A DNA stretch of 64,000 bases from Lucinisca nassula. Lineage: Eukaryota > Mollusca > Bivalvia > Lucinida > Lucinidae. Position 1 is the stretch's first letter. Every line of letters starts with the position of its first letter. Positions 9,981-20,726 of the stretch are shown piece after piece. Location: NCBI GenBank assembly GCA_963580285.1, contig OY757026.1:67457396-67521395 (forward strand), given 5' to 3'. Under the pieces are notes generated by a model that did no database searches, had not been told where the DNA came from, and saw only the letters and a program-made list of their open reading frames with translations. Position numbers and translations under genes: made by a program.

Positions 9981-10439
9981 TCATTCGAAGTAATCTCCCC
10001 TCGAACGGATGACAGAATTCCATCTGCTTGGTAACGCTTCTATACCGGTTGCTAAGCAACTGAAGTTGATGCGTCGGACCTCTGCGTTCACGGCACACTC
10101 TAACTCGTCCAACCTGTCATAACGGTTTCCCCGTAAAGGTTCTTTCAACTTTGGAAACAGGTCGAAGTCGGGAGGAGACAAATCTGGCGAATACGGGGGG
10201 TGATCGAGCACTTCCCAGCCATACCCTTCCAACAGCTCCTTGACAACGTTACTTTTGTGTGGTGACGCGTTGTCGTGCAGAATTAACGGCGTGCAGTTAA
10301 TAAGTTCTGAGCGCTTGCGGCGTAATGCTGGACGAAGTATTGTAGATACTTTTCATAATATTCTTTATTGACTGTTCGACCTGTTGGTACCCGGTGTGAG
10401 GTAAGACCGCCACGGAAATCATACGCAAATATCATCAAC
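9981..10439 (-). pseudogene. Mariner transposase, C-terminal half (frameshifted)
   Basis: Starts with MLMIFAYDFRGGLTSHRVP and RTVNKEYYEKYLQYF, then shifts frame near 10315 and continues with RRKRSELINCTPLILHDNAS. The second and third catalytic aspartates are in LHDNASPHK and YSPDLSPPDF; counting between them gives 34 residues, the mariner D34D signature. It ends with TGA at 9981-9983. The frameshift is independent of the large insertion. Confidence 0.92.
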
Positions 10440-11041
10440 ATCTTAGTCCAGGCAAACTAGCGATATTTGGCCAAGACCCAAGCAAAATTGCAACACAAAT
10501 GTTTTTAGCATTTTTGTACTGGAGTACCTTCCCTTAAAGACATATCAAAAGTAGGACGGAATCGGACGATATGAAATTTGTTTTTTCTTAGCATTTTGAA
10601 AGCACCCAGGTTTGGCAAGCAATTAAGTGTTTAAATTCAATATTTTGCTATCTGAGAAGGTATCGTTGAGTTTTATTTCTTCAAATCTTACTGTCTACAC
10701 CAGAATGGAAACTTTTTCATGTAAAATGGTTAAACAAGTTTTTTCTATTTATTACATGATGACCTATATGGATAACATAGGGGTAAAATTACCCCACCCA
10801 CTTTTTGGCCCTTGTGACTGAACTCTAAACAATTTATATCGATTAAAGATGATGTTACTTATCAAATGCATACCACGAACCAGCAAGACTACTGCAATGA
10901 AACTTAAGGATAAAAACACCAAGAAACAACACAGACTACATTTCTCCACTGATACAAATAGTAGCAAATGTTTGGAAATTCCACGGTACAAACAAAAGGA
11001 ACTGTCATGATCAATGTTTCTTTACTCGCTGAAATCATATA

Positions 11042-11363
11042 TACCGGCCCCGATAGCTCAGTTGGTTAAGTGTCCGCTCTCGGGAACGGGAGGTCACGGG
11101 TTCGATCCCGGGCCGCGACATACCAAAGTCGTTAAAAATGGTACTAGCTGCTCCTCGCTTGGCACTCAGATTTACGGCTAGGACTGGTCGACCCAGTGTC
11201 AGGATAATGTGACTGGGTGTGGTATCATGTAATGTGTCTGGGACATGATACTTCAGTGAGGCAGCACTATAAAAGTGAGCATTGAGCTCCATGTCGCAAC
11301 CAGACACCGTCGTGATATGACTGAAAAATTGTTGAAAGCGACGTTAAACCCGAATTCACACAA
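11042..11363 (+). mobile_element. tRNA-derived SINE (family 1) with TSD
   Basis: The head is tRNA-like with A box TAGCTCAGTTGGTTAAG and B box GGGTTCGATCCC, so it should be a pol III promoter. The body has no coding role and the 3' end reads GTTGAAAGCGACGTTAAACCC, a tail widespread in molluscan SINEs. A 12 bp duplication (TGAAATCATATA) lies at 11030-11041 and 11364-11375. Confidence 0.92.
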
Positions 11364-11565
11364 TGAAATCATATAACACTAAAATTGGACTGAAGTCATA
11401 ATTAGATCACCAAAATGATAATCTCAAGGTTCTTATCCTTATACTTATGTGTATGATTCACATACATATAACCCAGTGGTGGGTTTAACATAATGCAAAC
11501 AAAAGCTAATCAGACTAATCTATACCTGGTCATCCATCTGGTCTAAACAGCCTTCAGTGTACACT

Positions 11566-11887
11566 TGATGGCCCCCGCTCATCGGGGCTTGAAGAAATAT
11601 ATTGGCTGCATGATGCTTCCACGCAGAGCTGAAACCGACCCGCAAACGAGTACTGGTAAACTGGTTAGAGGATCTAAGCCTGACCAGGCAAAGCAGTGCG
11701 ATTATAAATATGTTCTATAAAAAGGTTATCCTTTGGAACCCTAGTTTCATTGGACGGCAGGGCTTGAGATGTCAATTCATCTCAATGTCGGGTAAAAGTC
11801 CCACAAAATTGGAAGCAACGTCTCCAAAATGACATTTACAATGTACAGTGTTGACGGGGATGTTAAACCTAAAATCAGACAAAATCA
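11566..11887 (+). mobile_element. SINE family C with a 30 bp family D tail inside
   Basis: Begins GGCCCCCGCTCATCGGGGC, keeps the GAGTACTGGTAAAC and GTCGGGTAAAAGTCC landmarks and ends GATGTTAAACCTAAAATCAG. At about 11716-11747 it contains the inverted end of family D (ATGTTCTATAAAAAGGTTAT...), replacing part of the normal sequence. Confidence 0.85.
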
Positions 11888-12560
11888 GTGTACACTTGAC
11901 GTAAGCTAGGATCCTCAGCTACCCATTTAGTGCACATCCAAGACTGTGATAAGACTGGCCAGATGCCTGGGGAGATGCCATGCTTTAGTGGGTGCACATA
12001 CCACATTGTTGGTTTTGCTACATAAATGTTCATATTACTAGACCTTTTATGTCAAATCACAATACAGACATGATGTACATCTTTTCCTCCAATACACTGT
12101 TCTGCTGAAGCTTGATTCTAATCACAGTCTTTAGTGTCATCTGCATTGTCCATCTGAATGGAATTCAGACAGCTAGTTCACTTGCAAACTCCTAACATTT
12201 GGGAGCATGTAAGGCCATTCTTGAGACAAGTGCACAGAAGAGTTTTGCAATCGGCCTTACATTTACACCTGACGACCTTGAGCAGACTCTAAGGTGCTGG
12301 TGGTTTATCTGTATGTACCGCCAGCAATTTGTCACCTTTCACTGCCAAAACCGAGTTTTCTGCAGGTGCATGTGTCTCCATAGTCCTATTTCATTGTTGC
12401 ACTATTGGCAGCTATCAGACCTTCATGATTAGATATAGGTTACTGAGATTTTGGTGGCTGTTTCTGACAAAGCTTTTATTTATAGCTAAATACGCCAGTT
12501 ACGTGTGTCTGCAGCTGTTTGAATCTCCCTTATGTAATGATCCCATTTCTCTAGTTTGTT
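11888..12560. other. No recognisable feature inside the long-TIR element
   Basis: Sequence between SINE C and the LINE relic. Short ORFs at 12199-12574 have no family signature. The last part may be the 5' region of the LINE relic. Confidence 0.4.
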
Positions 12561-14135
12561 CCTTCTACTCTTAGAAGCCGAGATGTTGAGAGCAATCCAG
12601 GTCCAGACAATGAGCACTCTTTATCTATCCTTCATCTAAATATTAGGAGCATACGAAACAAAATTGCCTATATGAGACGCATCTCGACACATACGGATCC
12701 TCTGAACTACTTAGTATTTCAAATTATTGTAGTGACCCGTACAGGAAAGACAGGAATATGTATGGAGGTGGATTGCTCTTGTATATAAGTTCTAGCCTCA
12801 GGCACCGACGTAGACCTAAGTGAAGAGCCAATTTGGACAGAAGTTGATGTCAATCAAGATAGCTTATTGATAGGTTTATTTTAAAGTCCAACCACAGCAG
12901 ATAGTAATTTCTTTAATAATTTTAATGCAAATATCGAAAAAGCCTCGGAAATTAGAATTTCATAAACACCTTGGATTGACTTTAAGTAAAAACGGACAGT
13001 GGGATGAGCGCATACAAAACATATTAACACGTGTTGCAAAGATTGTAGGTATAATGAGAAAATTAATATTTACGCTCACTTGAGTTGCACTAAACCAGAT
13101 ATATCTTTCATATGTACTGCCTATTCTTGAGTATTCTTCAGTCGTCTGGGATGGATGTTCACTCCAAGACTCAAATGCTCTCGAAAAGCTTCAAAATGAG
13201 ACTGCTAGAATAGTAACTGGTCTCACGAGATCGGTTTCTTTGGATAATTTGTACAGGGAATGTTGCTGGCCATCATTAGCAGATAGACAGAAACAACAAA
13301 AAATGAATTTCATGTACAGATCAACGAATGCGTTAGTTCCAAGCTACATAACTGATTTAATCCCTCCTGTTATAAGGGAAACCACCAATTACCGTCTGAG
13401 AAATCAAAATAATATTACTCAACCGATTTGTCATACCGAACTATTTAGGAAATCTTGTATTCCGTCAGGAATAACGTTGTGGAATTCTCTGGACGAAAAC
13501 TTACGCAACAGCCTCCTTAAATTCATTTTAAATATCATACAAAAAGACACCATCCAGATGTTCAAAGAGTACCGCCTCACTATATTAATGGTGACAGATA
13601 TTTGTCAGTTATGCATTCTAGATTTAGAAACAAATGTAGTAACTTATAAAATGATTTGTATATTAACCATTTAACAGTGAATCCACGTTGTACCTGTAAT
13701 CAAGGAAGAGAACGCAGAGCACTATTTCCTTCGATGCTCTAAATATGAAAACGAACGGTTGAGATTTCTCCATAAAACGCGCGAGTTTCACCCTTTGAGT
13801 ATCAACCTGATTTTATTTGTAGATGATCGCACATCCCTCGAAAGTTATACTACAATTTTTAGAGCTGCCAGGAGTTACATTAAAAGCACAAAAACAATTT
13901 TCTGATTAGTATTTTAGTAGATCCCAATTACTCCATGCTCACCCGAGAAGGCGCACACTATTTATTTATTTATTTATTTATTTGTTCGTTCATATCATTT
14001 TCACGTTACTATAATTTATTGCTGTCATTTGTAGGGGAAGAGTCGTAACTAATGTTGAGAGAACTTGTGACCCAACCCCATTGTACACATATATATGTAT
14101 TGGTTGCAATAAAATAGGCTTATACTGAAAGAGAG
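12561..14135 (+). pseudogene. Decayed CR1-like LINE with canonical 2A motif
   Basis: The 5' part encodes STLRSRDVESNPGP and the endonuclease start LSILHLNIRSIRNKI, then decays. A large deletion joins it to the RT C terminus: HKHLGLTLSKNGQW, LSYVLPILEYSSVVWDGC, SVSLDNLYRECCWPSL, then (13240-13674) the open stretch ending CILTI. After a frameshift comes the zinc-knuckle-like CTCNQGRENAEHYFLRC. The 3' end has GAGAACTTGTGACCCAAC and TTGCAATAAAATAGG, the same tail found alone at 19336 and inverted near 34150. A (TTTA)n tract is at 13962-13984. Confidence 0.88.
12582..12605 (+). other. 2A-like motif DVESNPGP
   Basis: Eight codons read DVESNPGP, matching the full 2A core D(V/I)ExNPGP. The residue before D is R rather than the usual G, and an in-frame stop lies ten codons upstream of the motif, so this copy is dead. 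Confidence 0.75.
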
Positions 14136-14589
14136 AAATTGGTTTAAAGAACCTATAATAATCTCTTCACAGTGAAAACGCTGACACTAAAACTGCCCAA
14201 GAAACGAAGCAAAATCAAAATTGCGTTAGTGGGTGGGGTAAACCAACACGAATATTTAAAAGCATTGGCTTGTAACACATTTCTTTTCATACTAAACATA
14301 GACTTAATAGATGGAACATGACATGAAAGTTTTATTATCAACATATATGCAATAGAATCCATTTAATAACTAAATTGTAAGCTATACAAGCTTACAACTC
14401 CAGTTATAATAGTTTCACAGTGATAAAAGCACCCATAAATATAAATGAAGGAAAAATCAAATTTCATATTCTCCGATTCCGTCCTACTTTTTTTATGTTA
14501 TTAACATATATCAGAGGTGGTCAAAAATAAAAAAGACATTTGTGTTGCAATTTTGTCTGGGTCCCCACACAGTTTGACCGGACTATCTT

Positions 14590-15192
14590 GGGACAATTCT
14601 GACTTCGGCGAAATTTTAATGGCCTCGGTGAATCTTTTGTATGCCATTCACTACTTTGCCGCTTTAATTCAGGCTCAAAAGACCGTATCCACGTTTCGTC
14701 GATTGCTACAATTCTCTGAAGCATTTCATCTCCTTCTTCTCCATACCTATGCAGGAGTGAGCGAGCGATTTTTACCCGATGGTGTTTTTCGGAATCTGAC
14801 AGCATGTGAGGCACCCACCTGGCTGCAACTTTTCTCATTTTCAAACGTTCAAGCAGAATGGAATGTGCTGACCCATGGCTTATATCCAGTTCATGAGCTA
14901 TCTCGGTGCATGTATATCTTCTATCATCATTCAATAGTTTCGCTACTTTTTCAACATTTTCACCATCCGTTGCAGACACAGGCCTTCCGCACAGGTGCTT
15001 GTTGCTTACATTGCTCCTCCCATTATTAAATTCACGTACCCACCCCCTGATTGTACTATACGCAAGTACTGACGTTGGTACAACTTCTTCAAGAGCGTTT
15101 AGAATCTCAGGTGCGCCTTTTCCTCGTCTTGATTCAATCTTAATATACGTAATCTGTTCTTTCCGCGTCAGCGTGAACGCGCAGTCCGCCAT
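14590..15192 (-). pseudogene. Mariner transposase, N-terminal half
   Basis: The natural start is ATG at 15192 (MADCAFTLTRKEQ); the frame stays open upstream to a TTG at 15255, which I do not use. The paired HTH DNA-binding region is visible (STIRGWVREFNNGRS, GRPVSATDGENVEKV, SHGSAHSILLERLKMRKV), then WVPHMLSD and the first catalytic aspartate in VAIDETW, followed by WHTKDSPRP. The frame runs into the inserted element after RRSQNCPK. The remaining half is at 9981-10439. Together they make the cut-and-paste enzyme that binds the TIRs. Confidence 0.93.
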
Positions 15193-15504
15193 TACGTTGC
15201 GATAAATGACGTCACGTAAAGATGACGTCACGTAACGTCGTGTTTTGGCGCGCAATCTTTGACGGAGATATTGATCAGCAATCGTGCCAAATATTAGATA
15301 CGTACGTCAATAAATAAAAAAATTATAACCCACTGATCAGTTATTTTTGGATGACCCTCGTATTTAGCCTTATGTTGGGGCTGTCATTGAGGCTGAACCT
15401 CGACTCATCGGGCGGGCAATAAAAGAGGACAGCAACGTTGTTAAGGGGAATGGATACACCTTCATGGTAGGCAACTCCTGCAAAAGTAAGTTTGTCCCTC
15501 ATGT

Positions 15505-15576
15505 CCATAGGGCCAACTCTTAAAGGAAAAAATTTGCTCCTGAGGAGCAAATTCTTTCCTTTAAGAGTCGACCCCT
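15505..15576. repeat. Imperfect palindrome next to mariner
   Basis: ACTCTTAAAGGAAAAAATTT and the inverse AAATTCTTTCCTTTAAGAGT enclose GCTCCTGAGGAGC, giving a stem of about 26 bp. Confidence 0.8.
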
Positions 15577-15808
15577 TTTTTCCGTGGGATAAGGCTTATA
15601 GAAAGGCGAACAGGAAGTCCTGAAAAATGTCTCCTTTTGAAAAATGGCGGAAAATATGTAGGTGTTCCAATTCCCCTTTACAGATTAGGTTTACATGTAC
15701 CACCAAACACGCAGACTGTTGCATCACAAGTACCCTGCGTAACAAAGAGTAACGGCCCCTTGTTATCTTTGTTTGGTTAAAAGTTATCTTTGTTTTAAAA
15801 TAGAACGG

Positions 15809-16101
15809 CCTGCCCCCGCCCATCCGGCTTGAAGAAATAGATGGGCTGCATGATGCTTCTACGCAGAGCTGAAACCGACCCGCACACGAGTACTGGTACA
15901 CCGCTTAGAGGATCTAAGCCTGCCCAGGCAAAGCGATGTGAGTCGGGCCGCCTATTGGTTTCAATGGGTGGCAGGGCTTGAGATGTCATTTCATCTCAAG
16001 GTCGGGTAAAAGTCCCACAAAATTGGAAGCAACATCTCCAAAATGACCTTTACAATGTTGATGGGGACATTAAACCTCAAATCAAACAAACAAACAAAAA
16101 C
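15809..16101 (+). mobile_element. SINE family C, full-length reference copy with TSD
   Basis: A 293 bp copy flanked by AAAATAGAACGG at 15797-15808 and 16102-16113. It begins at CCTGCCCCCGCCCATC, contains GCATGATGCTTC, GAGTACTGGTACACCG, GCCTGCCCAGGCAAAG, TTTCATCTCAAGGTCGGG and ends TTAAACCTCAAATC followed by (CAAA)n. The TSD and tail show retroposition. I cannot find A and B boxes, so its RNA origin is unresolved. Confidence 0.88.
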
Positions 16102-16556
16102 AAAATAGAACGGTCCATTGGTTTTACGGATGGACCCATAGGACTTGGAGTAAATGTTATCTGCCTCTCCATGCTCGGAACATAGGCACTGGTTAGCGAA
16201 GAATCGAGTCGCTGGCGTTTTTGTTTGTATCCTTTGTGTAGCCGAAGACATGTCTTCTTTTTTTCCTTTTAAGTCTGTAATTAAGGTATTTATATGTAGG
16301 TACAGAAGAGACAAGATGGTACATGATCCATAATCAGAAAAGAAAATGAGATGGTCACTGTCCCGCAGCGGAGTATCTAAATACATGTAAAAACTCACAT
16401 AAACAACAAATGGGGTAATAATATTTGTCTTGGAAATAGTTCGCACATGGTAAAAGGTCTCATAAAGCATGTTTTCTTAAGCAATGTGTTTCCTGCAGTT
16501 TTATTATCTGACAAATAACTTTGCTTTACTAACAAGAATCCTGTTCCCGGCACAAA
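16102..16556. other. No recognisable feature
   Basis: Sequence between SINE C and MITE B. The minus-strand ORF at 15991-16470 has no domain signature. Confidence 0.4.
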
Positions 16557-16835
16557 CATCACGTGAACAAGTCCGTGAAATGAACACACCCCTAAACCCC
16601 ACTTTATATAGAGAAAACTGGGGTTTACGGGGTAAATATTAGTTTTCTTATTTCTGCTTCAGGACAAAGGTTGTGGGTACTCGTTAGAACCGCCTCATTG
16701 AGGCGGTTCTAACGAGCACCCACAACCTATGTTTTCTGTATTAATAAGACAAATATTACGGATTTTCATCAGAAAGGTAGCCATTTTTGGAGATGTGAAA
16801 AATGCACTATGTCTCACGGGCGTGTTTTCGTAATG
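16557..16835. mobile_element. MITE family B with near-perfect P1 palindrome
   Basis: Ends CATCACGTGAACAAGTCCG and GGGCGTGTTTTCGTAATG. The centre (about 16670-16730) is GTGGGTACTCGTTAGAACCG-CCTCA / inverse, with a stem of about 29 bp and one mismatch. Confidence 0.9.
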
Positions 16836-16908
16836 TATTTAGCCGATGCCACATTTCACAGATATTGAAGATGATCAAGCAGACACCCCTTGCCACTGTA
16901 TCATATTA

Positions 16909-17121
16909 TTAACGCTTATCTTGCTGAATATTCATTTAAGCCACACCCATTTCTGTCTATCAACCAATCAAATTACTTGATGTAATTTACTGCTACCAAT
17001 TCATAAACTGAATGCCAAACAGTGTAGATCCTGATTAGATGGCTTCTTCAGAAGCCATCTGATCTGGATCTACACTGTTTCCAAAGATAGGGGTTGTCGT
17101 GAACAACATTATAAGGGTTAA
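16909..17121. mobile_element. piggyBac-like MITE group PB1 with P2 palindrome
   Basis: 213 bp from TTAA to TTAA, with ends TTAACGCTTAT and ATAAGGGTTAA. The centre pairs AACAGTGTAGATCCTGATTA with its inverse around GGCTTCTTCAGAAGCC. Related copies: 2848, 21118, 26105, 49067. Confidence 0.88.
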
Positions 17122-17717
17122 AATGGAGTTTCTTATGGTGTTGGAGTAAACTACAAATTAATGCAACAGAGCTGTACAAAACAGATATGTTTTGCATTTT
17201 CGCGCATAACTGTTCAGAACCTTGCTCTTTTATTGCAAAATAATCTCATTTTATCGAAACAAACACATATTCTGTTGATTCCACTTAGACTGTGGATTAC
17301 TTAATCTTTGTAATACAGCGACGTTCAGATGTAACCCGCATACAAACAGACAGAGGGAGTATCATAGCGCTCCCTGAAACTGGTTTATTCTTGAAACTCA
17401 CCTATAATTTCCAACCAGATGATATGTTTTGTCCTTGTTGTCCATCATGTTGTAACCAATCGGACCACCAGAATCCTTTACGCGGTCGACTAGAACCAAG
17501 AAAAGCTATTATGGACGAACAGACTCCGTTATGCCTACCCAGTGTGTATTTGGGACTCGGTTCCTACCAAGTTTGTTCAAATGATGACCAATCTATTTCA
17601 ACAAGAGCAAATTTGGTCACTTGGGCATATGCATGAGGAAAAGGCAAAGCACCTTTGCCCTCAGAATTAAAGAAGTTACTTCATTTATATGGAAAAAGGC
17701 AAAGCAGGGGATTATAT
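17122..17717. other. No recognisable feature
   Basis: Contains a 114-codon plus-strand ORF at 17292-17636 with no family motif, and a duplicated GGAAAAAGGCAAAGCA-like word near 17640 and 17690. Confidence 0.4.
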
Positions 17718-17860
17718 GAATCTTATATGGGTGTGAGGTGTGGATGGAAAAATCCGTCCCAAGGGTCACTGTCCGGCATCACCAGGCTTGCCGAGTGATG
17801 CCGGACAGTGATCCCGAGGGACGGATTTTTCCATCCACCCCTCACACCCATATAAGATTC
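17718..17860. mobile_element. 143 bp foldback element, about 65 bp stem
   Basis: Starts GAATCTTATATGGGTGTG and ends with the inverse CACACCCATATAAGATTC. Inside, GGATGGAAAAATCCGTCCC and TCACTGTCCGGCATCAC pair with inverse copies around CAGGCTTGCCGAG. MITE-like; the superfamily is unknown. Confidence 0.88.
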
Positions 17861-18690
17861 TTTTTCTTGCATATCTTCCATTTCTTAGTGCGGATTTTAA
17901 TGCTGCAGTCACTTCGAGTACCGACGTACACAATATTGTGAGGACAGTACAGGAATGTTGAGTGACGTCGTGTAACGTGCTGTGACGTCAACTTTAAGGA
18001 CGGCGCATGCGAGGTCGTAATCAACCAGTGCATTTATCAAACACGCGATCATATTTGATTTTTGGTCGGAACACCAGGATCAGAACATAAATTTCTATCC
18101 CAGGGTAAAATCACGGATTTCCTCGTCTGGTGTGCAAGAATTTTAGTTATTGTGGATTTAATTATGCCATCCGCTAGATGTATTTTCAAGGTCAAGGTTG
18201 CTTACTGACGTTGGTCACGCATCCCTCGAAGTTCTTCCATATTGAATCTACTGGACGGTTGAAACCAAATTTAGTACCGAGCTTCAATAGGGCTGGGAAA
18301 ACCTGTTTGTGGGACCTGGGACGCATTACCGCGTTGGCTGTCCAGTTAATATTTGGTAAAAAGATTTCCCTTTTAGGAACTGAAAGGTCAATGCCTTACA
18401 AACTTCGTTTGCGTCATTGGGGACTCTGGCCCTACTACGTTTGTTCTGTGGGAGTGGGGGTCTGAGATATGGCATAAAACAACTCACTTGAGCATCTTTT
18501 TGCAGGAATATTGCGGATTTTTTCGATGTAACTTTTAGCTGTTGGTGGTACAGGGCGACCTATGTGAGCAGCACTTTTAAGTTGCTGCTTTCTGCTCCTA
18601 CATTTAGCACCTGCAAATCGTCCTGTAAGACATTTGGTCCTCCAAATAGATATCGTATACATCAAGGTGGATGTCAATTAAATGGTGCGT
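17861..18690. other. No recognisable feature
   Basis: Possibly includes the decayed 5' part of the LINE that follows. I cannot align it to any motif. Confidence 0.35.
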
Positions 18691-20195
18691 TTAATAAAAC
18701 TGAGTTCACGAAGATTCCATTGACTAGAAGATCGGCCCCATTCATGGAAAATATTGTTGTATCATCGGCAGGAGTGACCAAGTTACTTACAAGCTTAAAC
18801 TCCACTAAAGCTTTAGGACGTAAATAAATGAGCTACATCCTAGAGTCCTGAAGGAACTAGCAAATGAATTAGGTCCAGTTTTTGCACACCTGTTTCAACA
18901 GTCTTTTGATACAGGTAAAATCCCCAAAGAATTGCTCTTAGCGAACATTTGCCCACTCTTCAAAAAAGAGATAGGGCTCTTGCTCATAATTATCACCCTG
19001 TGCCTCTGACTTGTGGTCTTTGTAAGTTGCTTGAACATATAGTCTGCTCAAAAATCATGGCCCACGTGGATGAACATAAACTTTTGTCAGACGGACAACA
19101 TGCATTTAGGAAAAGGCATAGTTGTGAAACTCAGTTGAGCACAGTTATTAATGACAGGGCAAAAATCTTGGACAAAGGGGGACAGGTAGACACATTTATT
19201 CTGGACTTAGTGAAAGCTTTTGACACCCTACCACATGAACTACTTAAATCTAGGTTATTTGGTTATGGAATTGGGGGTGGGGGGCGAATACTCTCAGATG
19301 GATAGATTCCTTGCTTTGCTACAGAAAACAGCGCGGGGAGGGCCGTAACCAATATTGTGAGAACTTGTGGCCCACCCCTTGCATTTATTGAGTTGCAATA
19401 AATATGATTAAACCAACAGCGCGTTGTTGTTAATGGTGAATCTTTAGAGTGGGCACCAGTTTTGTCTGGAGTCCCACAAGACAATGTTCTTGGTCCACTG
19501 TTATTCTCCCTGTACATCAATGATATTTCCACTGACATTGACTCAGAAATAAGACTGTTCACAGACGACTGTGTTTGCTACCGGGAAATTAGAGATACAG
19601 AGGACTCATTGAAACTTCAGAATGGTATAGATAGATAAGGATGTTAGGCAAAAAAATGGGGCATGAGATTCCAGCCCATTAAATGCAATATAATGCAGAT
19701 ATCTAGGAAGAGAACAAATGAAACTGAGGCTTCTTACACCTTAGAGGGAACAGTCCTCGAGAAGTGGATTCGATTAAATAACTTGGTGTGACACTCACAC
19801 ACAATTTGAGATGGAATACGCATATTAATAGAGCTGTTAGATTTGTAACAAGCAATTACTGCTTTGAAACTGGGAGCATGACTGGAATACTAGGAAGTTT
19901 AAGATGTGAGTCTCTCAAGAAAAGGAGAAAAGACAGTAGGTTCATACTGTTAGACAAAGGTCTAAAGGGTGCTGCCAGCATCCCAACAGATGACCTTGTT
20001 CCCCCAGCTAGGCACTGTAGAAATCATCATTTATTGACGTTTCAGACCTTTACTGCAAGAACTGACATTTATAAAGAATCATTCTTCCCCCGAACCATTA
20101 GAGATAGGAATGCCCTTTCCGATCCGATTATTTTAGCAGCTGAGGGTACTGAGGATTGTGTAGCTAAGTTTACCTCTTTAGTGAGAGCTAGGGAC
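18691..20195 (+). pseudogene. Decayed CR1/Jockey-group LINE reverse transcriptase
   Basis: Readable blocks in order, in changing frames: VTKLLTSLNSTKALG, HPRVLKELANELGPVFAHLF, KIPKELLLANICPLFKK, LCKLLEHIVCSKIMAHVDEH, FILDLVKAFDTLPHELL (catalytic D), WAPVLSGVPQDNVLGPLLFS, RLFTDDCVCYREI (FADD box, A to T), HNLRWNTHINR, then after a deletion VRFVTSNYCFETGSMTGILG, LKKRRKDSRFILLDKGLKG, SFFPRTIRDRNAL, DCVAKFTSLVRARD. This is the C-terminal domain order of a LINE family common in marine invertebrates. It is broken by a 79 bp insertion at 19336. Confidence 0.92.
19336..19414 (+). mobile_element. 79 bp LINE 3' tail inserted in another LINE, 9 bp TSD
   Basis: AACAGCGCG is duplicated at 19327-19335 and 19415-19423. 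The insert (GTGAGAACTTGTGGCCCAC..., TTGCAATAAATATGATTAAA) matches the last part of the LINE relic at 14035-14130. It is an extreme 5' truncation, as produced by target-primed reverse transcription. Confidence 0.9.
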
Positions 20196-20557
20196 AAACT
20201 TCCCTCCCCAGGTCCTGGTGTACGAATGTCATTTGACGTGTCATCAGTAACAATTCTGATTCTGATGTCTGAAGGTTTTATACTCATTTGCGACCCACCT
20301 TTTATATAAGCCATACTTTCAAGCACTTTGTTTGCGCTTTTCCCAGTCATTTTGTTTATAGTGTAATGAATATGCTATAAGGAAATATATACTTTACAAA
20401 GGTCAGTGAAGTTGTGAGCAGATTTTTACCTATGTTATTCTTTAGTACTCATGCAATCGACACGAGGTGGGTTTGAGAAGGTATTGCACGACTGGTGCGA
20501 AATATAACTACACTGATAGTAATTTTGAAACAATCCTCGAATTCATATAATTCATAA
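20196..20557. other. No recognisable feature
   Basis: 3' flank of the LINE. The open frame through 20309 carries no further LINE motif. Confidence 0.4.
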
Positions 20558-20627
20558 ACTGCATGGAAGCATCATGCAGCCCATCAATTTCTTCAATCCC
20601 CGATGGGCAGGGGCTGGTTTATCTGCA
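20558..20627 (-). mobile_element. SINE family C 5' fragment
   Basis: Reverse copy of the first ~65 bases only (GCATCATGCAGCCCAT, CCCGATGGGCAGGGGC). Confidence 0.75.
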
Positions 20628-20726
20628 AGTAAAATGATAGTGTGACAGTTTTGTAAATACAACGACAAATCATCACGATGACAACGACTTGCGCTAACGA
20701 AACGAAACATCCATAAGACAGGTACA

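Larger units (their letters stand above)
10445..14584. mobile_element. Long-TIR element (4.14 kb) inserted in mariner, 5 bp TSD
   Basis: Flanked by ATCTT at 10440-10444 and 14585-14589. The ends are inverted copies (AGTCCAGGCAAACT and inverse AGTCCGGTCAAACT) and similarity continues inward: CAAAATTGCAACACAAATG, GTAGGACGGAATCGG, CTTTTTCATGT, TACCCCACCCAC, so the TIRs are about 350-400 bp and diverged. No transposase of its own is visible; the interior holds a SINE, a SINE C copy and a LINE relic. The superfamily is unknown. A 5 bp TSD with long TIRs does not match the mariner, hAT, piggyBac or PIF rules. Confidence 0.85.
9903..15360 (-). mobile_element. Mariner (D34D) DNA transposon split by a younger insertion
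   Basis: Perfect 27 bp terminal inverted repeats lie at 9903-9929 (starting CGAGGGTCATCC) and 15334-15360, flanked by the mariner TA target duplication (9901-9902 and 15361-15362). Without the 10445-14584 insertion and one copy of its 5 bp target duplication the element is about 1.31 kb, the usual mariner size. The transposase runs right to left. The element is inactive because of the insertion and a frameshift near 10315. Confidence 0.95.

Noticed and set aside
11045..11118. A functional tRNA gene
   Set aside because: The tRNA-like head continues into a SINE body with tail and target duplication; the acceptor stem does not close properly. The same reasoning applies at 26969, 42870-42939, 20880-20943 and 28330-28413.
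13240..13674. A 144-codon ORF as a stand-alone gene
   Set aside because: It is the C-terminal RT part of a decayed LINE, in frame with recognisable LINE motifs upstream and a frameshifted zinc knuckle downstream.
14517..15205. Plus-strand ORFs of 170 and 99 codons
   Set aside because: They are antisense to the mariner transposase, whose domains are clear on the minus strand.
17292..17636. A 114-codon plus-strand ORF with several cysteines (CPCCPSCC)
   Set aside because: No family signature, no second supporting feature such as splice sites or codon bias that I can judge; left as unassigned.
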